From Lathyrus oleraceus (Eukaryota; Streptophyta; Magnoliopsida; Fabales; Fabaceae), in NCBI RefSeq assembly GCF_024323335.1, contig NC_066584.1:422015319-422079318 (forward strand): a stretch of 64,000 bases of DNA, read 5' to 3'. Position 1 is the first letter of the stretch, and each line of letters opens with the position of its first letter. The translations under genes and the position numbers were made by a program. This document shows, piece by piece, positions 37,635-48,200 of this stretch. The notes beneath the pieces were generated by a model. That model did not search any database. It had not been told where the DNA came from and saw only the letters and a program-made list of their open reading frames with translations.

Positions 37635-39012
37635 TGTAGTCAGAATTCAGATGTTATCCACCACGACATGACATCTGATCTAACATTGTAACTAATACAG
37701 CAAGATAGTTATTAACCACTGTACTAATATGCACAGGTTCACAGATGTCACGACATCTCATTCTATGTCGCCCTAGAATGTATGAACCCCTAGTTCTGTG
37801 CTTCAGGAAGAAAGACTCAACAGAAGTCAAACCTAGCACTCACTTCAGTTGTTTTCTTCCATAGTTATCAGCATGATGTCTTACTGTTGATTTGAACATC
37901 ATCTGTTACAGCATTACAGGTTTACCTTATTTTATAACTGGCACAATTATAACATGCAAAAGGTAAAAACACAAGTAATTGTTAACCCAGTTCAGTCCAA
38001 CATGACCTACATCTGGGGGCTACCAAGCCAGGAAGAAGATCCACTATTAGTAGTATCAATTCAGAGTTAAACTCCCCCGTTTACAACTCATCACTTAATC
38101 CCTACCCAATGCAATCTATACCTAGGAACTCCTAGATAGAAACCTCCAGTTTCCATTCCTATCACTACAAATACAATGTAATGTGCAAACACCTTGAACT
38201 TGCTTCACAGCTTCATTCAAGAACATAATCACTCTTGCCTACAGGCTTTGAGTGACAAACACTCTCAGGTTTACCACTGAGAGACACATGGTAACCTTCC
38301 CACAGATTGGGAGGTTTACCTTACACACACCCCTAAAAATTCATTCTAAGAGGCTTACAAAAACTAGATTACAATCAGCTATTTATAACCTAATCACCCA
38401 AGTGGATTTGGGCCTTCAGAAATCGCAGCAAACTTCTCCTTTGCTATTACAACATCAGCAGAAACTTTCTGCTACAAACAAGGTCTTCAATCTTTTAGTT
38501 CCTAAAATATCTCCAAATTTAGTTCCTAAAATATCTCCATATTTAGTTCCTAAAATATCTCCACATTTAGTTCCTAAAATATCTCAAGACCTCCACAAAT
38601 AATGCCACATAGGATTCTAACTAATTTCCACATATTAGTGTGCTAACAAATAGGCTATTTGTTAGGTTCCTTAATTGTAGCTTGGTTGTTGGTTTCCTGG
38701 ATTTTCTCTAAGCTGTTGACTTCCTGAAGAATAGCCCAAGAAAAAGCTGAAACAGAAAACTGCACAACCTACAATTTAGCATATGCTGTCAGGCATGAAT
38801 GTCACGACATTCAGCTTGACATCAAGGTCCATATGCTGAGTCTGTTTTTCCAGAAAACAGACTGTACAATTTTGCTGACCTGTACATGATCAAAATGACC
38901 ATACTACAGTAACAGCTTACATTAATAAATGTCAAAGTGTCCAACTTAACATTTACACATTTGGCCTTAAGTTAGTTCTGTTATTCTCTTGAAGAACAAA
39001 CTAAGTTACATG
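37635..39012 (-). mobile_element. Maximus/SIRE-like Ty1/copia LTR, left part
   Basis: Starts TGTAG on the plus strand. The other end of the same LTR, CTACA, is at 60558, so the termini are a perfect 5-bp inverted repeat. The LTR totals 1,640 bp once Ogre C is removed. Sense is minus, shown by the polypurine tract at 60559-60573. It carries palindromic ATGTCACGACAT motifs (37743-37758, 38797-38812) and a 4 x 24 bp tandem repeat. The family name is from memory of legume repeats. Confidence 0.7.
38495..38590. repeat. 4 x 24-bp tandem repeat in the Maximus-like LTR
   Basis: Unit TTAGTTCCTAAAATATCTCC plus four variable bases, starting at 38495, 38519, 38543 and 38567. Nearly perfect copies, so a recent expansion. 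Confidence 0.95.
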
Positions 39013-42000
39013 TGTCGCATCGCGCGAAAAACCGGCGGGAAAAGAAAGAAACAACAGAGCCGCCACCGTGCGTTATTTATCCCAAAAGAGGGAAAGGAAA
39101 CGCTCGAAGTAAACCTAGGAAAAGAACATGGTCTCGCGACCAAATAGGATGGGTTCGGGAGTCAGTTATGCGAAGGGAAGGTGTTAGGCACCCTACGCAT
39201 CCGTAGTACTCTACGGGATCCACGCACAAAAGGAAAGAAGATTGGTTGCTAAACACTGCTCAAACACACACACACTGGCTGAAGGAATCGAAAGAGACTG
39301 ACTGAAACTGAACTCGGCAGGATGTCGCATCCTGGGCCTACTTAGTCTATCAGGCATAGACATCAGAGTCCAAGTAGTTCGGACTGGGGAAAACACATGC
39401 TCGCTAGGATATCGTATCCTATGCATACGTATCTTCTCGGACGAGAGAAGAATCAGAGCATTCGTAGCTCGGCTGACACGCACGCAAACAAGACAAAACA
39501 CAGGCAAACGTGGAGCCCGACTGCCAATCGATGGACTTATGTCAGCATCCGAACCTAAAACACACGCAAAGAGGCAAACATGGAGCCCAAACGCCAATCA
39601 CTGGACTTACATTGACATCCGAACCTAAACAACACAACAGATAGATAGGGAGTCGGGGACTCAGCCTATAACTGTCAAACACAAGCAAACAGACAGACAG
39701 CAAATGCTAAGGAGTCGCGGACTCGAGCCTAGCAAAGGTCAGACAACACACACAAAAGAAAGAAAAGGGCGCCCGGAGAGATCAACTCAATCTCCTGCCT
39801 ACATACTTCATCTGGTATGAAGATCAGGGCGATGTAGTTCCCCTACGCAGGGACAAAGGTTCTAGCCTAACCAGATAACAGAGGGAGACACAACTCTAGG
39901 GAGACTACGACTCGAGCCTAGATGTTGTCATGCAAAAGTCAACCCTAAGTCAAGGTTTCTAGCTAAATGGCACAAGGGCCAACCTATCCTGAACAGACAC
40001 AGGAAAAAGCAAAGCCTCGATTGCAACTAGGGCAAGAGAAAGGGGATATCTCAATCACAACAGGGGTGAGAGAAAAGAATTAGATGTTAGTGGTTAGTCA
40101 AAACTCGGCAAGACATCGCGTCTCGTGCCTACGTATCTCATCTGAACATGAGAATCAGAGTTGCCGTAGTTCGGCCAAACAACTCTAAGTATGGCTCACA
40201 CAAGGGTTAAGCCACACAACCTACCTTGCACAAGGGCAAGCACAAACTAAAGCCTAAAGAGGCAAACAAAACAATCACAAACACATACAGCATAAGATAA
40301 ACACACCAACAAGGGGGGCTCAAACATCAAAGGTTAGGCACTAGGGCCAACTGGAATGGGGTAAGTGTTGCTCTTAACCTTGCCATTGAGAGGCTAAGGT
40401 GAAGCAGATGAAAGGAGATGAGGGGTGTGCCTCATTGCTTCTATCCCTAATCAGGGAGAGCATCAAATAATAGAAAGTGGGGGAGTTCAGAAAGATGGAA
40501 CTCTTTCCCCATTATTGACTCGATAGATCTTGGGTTTTTATCTCGATGCTTCAACCATGTAATGGGAGCAGAGAGAGGACACACTGAATAGTGGGGGATA
40601 GATTGCTTATCCCTACCTTCCACCAATTGCCTCAAATGAGGACTTTTCCTGCTTGGGACAATTTTAAACAAACACAGGCATTGCCTCTTAAGGAGGACTT
40701 CAGACAGTTTGCCCGGTCAAATAACAGACCGGGTCTCCAGACTACATGAAGAAAGAAAGGTTTATACCTCAAAAGCAAATGCTAAAATAGCAAAGCAAGC
40801 AAGTTCAGAGAACTTAAGCAACTAAAGTACTTGGTATGAAGAATTCAATGGAACAGTGGTGTTTTGGTGGTTACAAGCTTAGACAGTAGCTTCTTTTTGC
40901 CTTGCAATGATGAAGAGTGAAGTATGCTAGCTCAGAACCTCTTGAAAACTTCCAACACTTGACCTGCCATTGTTGAGTTTGATGAGAAACAAAGTGAGGA
41001 AGGGGTTTACAGCAGGGGAATGGAGGTGAAAAGAAGTTCCCAACGGTGCTTGGATGATGAAGGAGTGAAGGTTACTCTAGGGTTTTGAATGGTTCGTGCA
41101 GAATTTCCTTTATGCCAAAAAATGCAAAGTGTGAAGGTGAGAGTCTTTTTTCTGTGGCTGCAATCCCTAGGGTTTTGAAAGTGTCAGAAAAAAAGTTTAT
41201 ATGTGCTGTTGTAGGTTGGTTTAAGGAGTGCTTAACTTGATTATCTCAAATGAATGGAATTGCAATTTTACTAATCCTTGCATAAGTGAAAAAAATGGAG
41301 GTGTATGTTTGTGCAATTGGGCTTGGCATGAGATGCTAGCAGACCAAAACTCTGCTGTTTGCTGTTGCTTCATGAGTTGTTGTACTTGCCTTGCTTATGT
41401 ATAGCTTTTTGCACCATTTGCCTACTTATGCACTTTTGGTCCAAAATGTGATACAATGGTGGTATGACCATGAATTCAAACTTGGAACATGTCTCAAATA
41501 CGGTTTAAAACATTTCCCAATTGGTCAAGTCAAGAAAAAGTCAAAGAGGCAAAAAGTCAAAGTTTGGTCAAACTTTGAATTTAAATGAAAAAGGTCCAAA
41601 AATGCCATTTTGAATGGTAAGGTTTTAGGTCATGAAATTTATATTTTTGGAAAGAGGATGAAAAATGTGGTTTGTAGGAAAAAACCCCACCAAATTTGGC
41701 CTTATGGTTTGAGAGATATGCTCAGTTGAAGTTCACAAATTGATGAAAATGATTGGATCATATCTTGACAACCATACATGGGATTTGAGAGTTCTTGGAC
41801 TTTTTGAAAATGGGAAGACAAAATCTTCAACTTTCATGTTGGGCAAAAATTCATTTGGAGCTTGTATCATGATGTAAGTTGAAGATCAAGAAGTTTCCAT
41901 TTTTGGCAGTTGAAATTACAGGTCCAGTTTCTATTTTGGGAAATTTTCTGATTTGCTTCAAATTCTTCCATGATGTTGATTCCCATGACATATGAGACCT

Positions 42001-44022
42001 ATTAGGACATGAATAAGCTCCTTCAAACCATTTCCATCCACCAAATCCAAAGAATCAATCACAGTTGACCAACTTTGACTTTCTAGGGTTTTGGACTTGA
42101 CTGTGCACTTCTGATGAATTCCAAACCCTAGCTCCTTGAGACCTTGACTTCAAATGGTGTCCCAAGACATATGAACTCTTGATTATTGACCATGGTGCCC
42201 AAATTCCACAAGAATGGCCACCATCCACTGCTTTGATTTGACTGTTGACTGTCTAGGGTTTTCTGCCTGGCTGTGCATTGACTGATGACATCTGAGCCTT
42301 CAACCTTTGACTTGAACACTTCAAAAAGACCTCCAAGACATGTGAGCTTGTTGGACAAACCCTAGGACTTTGATTCCTTGAGAAACACCTTTGCTTGATT
42401 GGTGGACTGATCTCTTGATCAGTTTGACCTAACTCTTGCTTTCTTGCTCTTGAGGCAACTGGGGAACAATGCAAAATGTATCATGATATGCTATGACCTA
42501 ATATGAAATGGTATGTACAATGATAGGTGCAAATTTGAGGTGCTACAGCTGCCCCTATTCAATCAGCTGGGAACCCGAACGGGTGATAGCAGTGGCTGTC
42601 AGACTTTCAGGGTAAACAGGGATTGAATACAAAAGAACCGTAGAAATTTGCACCGACTGGATATAAAACAAAGATAACCATGTCATTTACCGATGACAAC
42701 GCATGACAGCTTCAGAACAGCAAAACCATTTACCGATGGCTAAAGAACTGGAACCTTGATATTTACCGATATCAACTTCAGCACGTCCATTTACCGATGG
42801 CGGCTGGGGAAAACAAACTTCTGAAAAACACAACCATTTACTGATGGTTAAAACTTGATATTTACCGATATCAACTTCAGCCGGACCATTTACCGATGGC
42901 TGCTGGGAAATAATGAGAAAAACAGAACCATTTACCGATGGTTAAAAACTTGATATTTACCGATATCAACTTCAGCAAAACCATTTACCGATAGCTGCTG
43001 GGAAGCAAATGATGTTGAAAGGAAGCGAGACCATTTACCGATGGTGGCTTCAAAGCAAACTTGATATTTACCGATATCAAGGCCATTTACCGATGGCTGC
43101 TGCAACTGGGAATTCGATATTTACCGATATCGAAGAAAACTGGGCCATTTACCGATGGCATCTCCGCTTGGGGAGGAACAAAATCTTTATGGTGATACCA
43201 GACAAGACGTTTACCGACGACTTCTGGGGATTTTGATTTATTAACAAGAGAACAAAGAATGACCAGACATTTACCGATGACTGGGGTGAGACTCGATGTT
43301 TACCGACATCAAAAAGAATGACCAGACATTTACCGATGACTGGGATGGGAAATTTATTGGGGGTAGGACAAACAAATACTTGCAACTGGGAACCAGATAG
43401 GACATTTACAGATGACTCTACTGGGGATTTCTGTTGGGGATTATCAGACATTTACCGATGACTGAAAGAAAGACTCGATGTTTACCGACACCGAAACAAT
43501 GGTGTTTACCGACACCAAACATGACCAGACATTTACCGATGACTGGGTGAGACTCGATGTTTACCGACACCGAAGCAATGGTGTTTACCGACATCAAAAG
43601 GAGAAGACACACGCGGGTGTTGACATGACACTTACTGGTATCACAAAGAACAATATCTGGGATACATCAAGGCAAGACTGATCACTTGCTGGGGGTCTCA
43701 CTGGGGAGAAACAAACTCCTGTCACCATCGGATGAGGAAATAAACCTCTGTGGGGATAATCAAATCTGAATGCTGTCGAAGCAACTGTAGCTGATTTGCT
43801 GCTGATGCTGAATAAAAATGATCCGCTTCTGCCGGGGAATACGGTCTGATGTGATTTTGAACACATGAATGCATATGTTTGAATTTTTCTATGGCGTAAT
43901 GCTCCATATGGAATGGAAATGCTACGCAGTTTTTGATGATGCAATGATTACTATATGCAATGCAATATGATAAGGACTCTGCGGGGAGAGATGCACAGGA
44001 CGACTGTGTTGAGGAATCTTCA
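39013..44022 (-). mobile_element. 3' LTR of Ogre C (part shared with the 5' LTR)
   Basis: Starts TGTCGCATCGCGCG and ends ...GAATCTTCA at the last base shared with the 5' LTR copy. Contains GAGCCGCCACCGTGCGTTATT near the outer end and a hairpin array at 42682-43597. The conserved GGGCAGCTGTAGCACC (minus strand, about 42544-42560) corresponds to GGGGCAGTTGTAAAACC in the other Ogre family. The true inner LTR end may lie beyond 44022: there is no polypurine tract here, and the CTGGGGA-type tract continues to about 44560. Confidence 0.85.
42682..43597. repeat. Array of about 26 covarying hairpin modules, core TTTACCGA (3' LTR of C)
   Basis: Each module is an invariant 8-mer TTTACCGA (one TTTACTGA, one TTTACAGA) flanked by short complementary arms that differ between modules: GTCA/TGAC, AACCA/TGGTT, GCCA/TGGC, TTGATA/TATCAA, TTCGATA/TATCGAA, GATG/CATC, TGGTG/CACCA, CCAGACA/TGACTGG. 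Spacers are irregular (15-40 bp) and often contain CTGGGAA. The pattern suggests a selected stem-loop and not a simple satellite. Confidence 0.9.
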
Positions 44023-45271
44023 AGATAAATCCACCGGGGGAGGCAATACAACTGCTGGGGAACCAACAATACCATTCCACTAGGGGAAGATAAGGCAGCT
44101 CGCTGGGGAATAAGAAAGCAACTCTGTTGGAGAGAAAAGAATCAAACTCTGCTAGGGGAAAGCAAAGGGAAACCTGCTGGGGATAGCCCAATCAATCCAT
44201 GAAAAATTCCACTTGGGGAAATAAAAAACTCCGCTGGGGAAGCTAAACCAGGCGACTCTTTTGGGGATGAGGCTTCATGCAAACCTCATATAAAATAGAC
44301 TGCCTTGGGGAATAATTGCTACTCCGTCGGGGACGACCCGCAATATTCACAAGTAGAAATCAACTTAGCTGGGGATGCGGATATCGATCTGCCACGATAA
44401 CTCATCCAATCCTCTGGCGGGATAAACTCTGCTGGAGAGGTAACTGCTTCGCTGGGGAAGGCTTAAACAATCCAAGGTTAGGAGAATGATTCTGTCTGAG
44501 GAAAGCATTGCTGGGGAATGCTCACAGGTGACGACCTTACTGGGGAAAATATTCATAGGTGACGACCCGCAAATCAGAACAACAGATGCCCCAGGGGGTA
44601 TGTGGACAAGATACGCTCAAGTGTCCTCGACATTCAAAAATGATTTTCAAATGTTTTAATCTTTCTGCACGTCATTGTATAGCCTTCATGTTTTTATATG
44701 CAATGTTTATCAAAAATCGGACGTTTTTGCAAACAAAACAGTAAAAATAAAAACAAAAGAGCAATTTATCTGAATAACGACTTTTATTGATTGGAAGTGC
44801 GCCTGAAAAGGCGAGTACATTGGGAAGCAATTCCTAGAAAGAGGTAATTGCGCACAAAAGGAAAATAAACTATCCTAATGGCAATGTGAACACGGCATCC
44901 ACTGTTTCCCAACTCTGTTATAATTCGTAGATCATCAGTTTCCTCCCAACTCCTTGCTTTCTGAGAAGAATGACTGGACCGATCACATCTGTCGAGATGT
45001 TAGCTGACGAAGCATGACGAGGTACAGATGACTCAGACTGTAGTCTTCGCTTTTAATCCCTCTTTTGCCTGGATCGCCCTTTCGGGTTTTCAATCCACCG
45101 GGATACCCATTTTTGCCTAAGCCGCCCTTGCGGGTTTTCGACTTACCGGGTGTACAATTTTTTCTATTTTTATCCCTAACTTTTGCCCGAACCTTTTCTT
45201 TCTGTTTTTTGGTTCGCCGGGATGCCCATTTTTGCCCGGACTATTTTGTTCTTTTTGTCCAGCGGGTCAAT
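44023..45271 (-). other. 3' region of Ogre C between pol and the shared LTR part
   Basis: Non-coding. 44023-44560 is a continuation of the CTGGGGA/ACTCTGCTGGGGA-type tract. 44640-44900 is AT-rich. 45065-45250 holds four degenerate ~47-60 bp units (TTTTGCC...CGGGTTTTC...CCGGG). Two of these units form, in sense, hairpins CCC-GAAA-GGG (45077-45086) and CCC-GCAA-GGG (45125-45134). Part of this region is probably LTR that the 5' copy has lost. Confidence 0.7.
44040..44560 (-). repeat. Cluster of primer-binding-site-like motifs (antisense strand)
   Basis: On the plus strand the cluster reads as variants of ACTCTGCTGGGGA, the inner 13 bases of the primer-binding site: 44121-44133, 44147-44159, 44228-44240, 44434-44448 and others. 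GGCGACTCTTTTGGGGA at 44251-44267 extends the match to 15 of 17. Further copies lie inside the LTR (e.g. 43976-43988). In the RNA sense they read TCCCCAGCAGAGT, identical to the tRNA-Arg 3' end. Confidence 0.75.
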
Positions 45272-48200
45272 TTACGCGAAGTATTTTTTGACTACGTCTG
45301 AGTTGACAGGGGAAGGAAAATCTTCACCGTCCATAGTTGTAAGCATCAAGGCTCCACCGGAGAAGACCTTCTTCACAACATATGGACCTTCATAGTTAGG
45401 AGTCCACTTGCCCCTGTTATCTGCACCGGGAGGAAGGATCCTCTTCAAAACTAGATCGCCAGTTTGAAATGTCTGAGGACGCACTTTCTGATCAAAGGCT
45501 CGCTTCATCCTTCTCTGATACAACTGCCCATGGCACACAGCTGCTAACCGTCTTTCTTCGATAAGGCTTAACTCATTAAACCTTGTACGAATCCACTCGG
45601 CTTCGTCCAGCTTGACATCCAATAATACCCTCAGAGAAGGGATCTCCACTTCAACTGGTAGGACTGCTTCCATACCATACACAAGGGAGTAGGGGGTTGC
45701 CCCGGTCGACGTACGTACTGAGGTACGGTATCCATGCAAAGCGAAAGGCAACATCTCATGCCAATCCTTGTACGTAACGACCATCTTCTGCACAATCTTC
45801 TTGATATTCTTGTTAGCTGCCTCTACAGCACCATTCATCTTTGGTCTGTAAGGAGAAGAATTGTGATGTTCAATCTTGAAATCTCTGCACAAGTCTTTCA
45901 TCACTTTGTTGTTGAGATTCGAACCATTGTCAGTGATGATTCTCTCGGGAACTCCATAACGACAGATAATTTCTTTCTTGATGAACCGGGCAACCACTTG
46001 TTTGGTGACGTTGGCATAAGAAGCTGCTTCCACCCACTTGGTGAAGTAATCGATCGCAACCAAGATGAAGCGATGTCCATTAGAAGCAGTTGGTTCAATC
46101 CTCCCAATCATATCAATGCCCCACATGGCAAACGGCCAAGGCGAGTTCATGACATTCAACGGGCCTGGTGGTACATGCACCTTATCAGCATAAATTTGAC
46201 ACTTATGGCACTTCCGAGCGTATTTGAAACAATCGGATTCCATAGTCATCCAATAATATCCGGCTCTCAGCAATTTCTTGGACATTGCATGACCACCAGC
46301 GTGGGTACCAAACGAACCCTCGTGCACTTCTTGCATTAACATGTCTGCTTCGTGTCTATCCACGCATCTGAGCAAGACCATGTCAAAGTTCCGCTTGTAT
46401 AGCACATCGTCCTGATTCAAATAGAAGCTTCCAGCCAGCCTTCTCAGGGTCTTCTTATCATTCTTCGATGCACCCTCAGGATACTCTTGAGTCTTGAGGA
46501 AGTTCTTGATGTCATAATACCACGGTTTATCATCAATAGCATTAACAGACTCGGCTGCAAACACATATGCAGGCCTCTCGAGTCGATTCACAGCAACATG
46601 TGGCACCTGATTCCACCAATGAACCTTTATCATGGAGGATAAAGTAGCCAAGGCATCAGCCATCTGATTTTCGTCTCGGGGGACGTGATACAACTTCACC
46701 TTCTTGAAGAACGTTAGTATTCTTCTGGTGTAATCTCTATACGGAATCAGATGCGGCTGGTTCGTATTCCAATCTCCATTGACCTGATTGATCACTAGAG
46801 CTGAATCTCCAAAAATGTCGAGTGTTTTAATCCTCAGATCAATGGCTTCTTCTATCCCCATGATACAAGCCTCATACTCAGCTTCGTTGTTGGTGACGTC
46901 GAATGTCAGTCGGGCAGAGAAAGGTATATGAGCACCTTTGGGATTGATCAGCACTGCACCAACACCGTTACCGTTCATATTCACAGCCCCATCAAACATC
47001 AGTGTCCACTTGTCATCAGGATCAGGTCCTTCCTCAACAAGCGGCTCTTCACAGTCTTTCATCTTTAGATACATGATGTCTTCATCAGGGAATTCAAACA
47101 TCATAGGCTGATAGTCATCGATCGGTTGCTCGGCAAGATAGTCTGACAGAATACTACCTTTGATGGCCTTCTGAGACGTGTACTGAATATCATACTCTGT
47201 TAAGATCATTTGCCAACGGGCAACACGTCCGGTGAGAGCTGGCTTCTCAAAGATGTATTTGACTGGATCCATCCTAGAAATCAACAGAGTAGTATGGTTC
47301 AACATATACTGCCTTAGTCGGCGAGCAGCCCAGGCCAAAGCACAGCAAGTTTTCTCGAGCAGTGAATATCTTGTTTCACAGTCGGTAAACTTTTTGCTTA
47401 GGTAGTATATGGCATGCTCTTTTCGACCAGACTCGTCATGCTGACCCAATACACACCCCATCGAAGTCTCAGTGACTGATAGGTACATGATCAGTGGTCT
47501 CCCAGGGACTGGAGGAATCAGGATTGGAGGTTTCTGTAAGTACTCCTTGATTTTGTCAAATGCCTTCTGACAGTCATTATTCCATTTGATCGCCTGATTC
47601 TTTCTGAGTAGTTTGAAAATGGGTTCACATGTGGCAGTTAGATGAGATATGAACCTTGCAATGTAATTCAATCTCCCTAAAAACCCACGGACTTGCTTTT
47701 CCGTCTTCGGTTCAGGCATCTCTTGAATGGCTTTGACTTTTGCTGGATCTACCTCAATCCCTTTCTCACTGACAATGAAACCTAAGAGCTTCCCGGATCT
47801 CACTCCAAACGTACACTTGTTCGGGTTCAGCCTCAGTTTGAATTTGACCAGTCTGTCAAACAACTTCTGCAGATTTACCAGATGCTCCTCTTCCGTCTGC
47901 GACTTCGCAATCATATCATCCACGTACACTTCAATTTCGTTGTGCATCATGTCATGAAAGAGAGTCGTCATTGCCCTCTGATAGGTAGCACCGGCATTCT
48001 TCAGCCCAAATGGCATCACTTTGTAGCAGAACGTGCCCCAAGGTGTAATGAATGTCGTCTTTTCCATGTCCTCTGGCGCCATCTTGATCTGGTTGTAGCC
48101 TGAGAAACCGTCCATGAAAGAGAATACCGAGGATTGAGCCGTATTATCCACCAATACATCAATGTGAGGTAATGGGAAATCATCTTTCGGACTCGCCCTA

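Noticed and set aside
42682..43597. CRISPR-like or satellite array
   Set aside because: The core is only 8 bp, spacers are irregular, and the locus is inside a plant LTR present twice; hairpin modules explain it better.
43149..44191. Overlapping minus-strand open frames (and their twins at 59423-60218) as genes
   Set aside because: They follow the repetitive LTR sequence, are identical in both LTRs because the LTRs are, and have no recognisable domain.
45734..46339. 201-codon plus-strand frame inside pol
   Set aside because: Antisense shadow of a GC-rich intact coding region; no start context or known motif.
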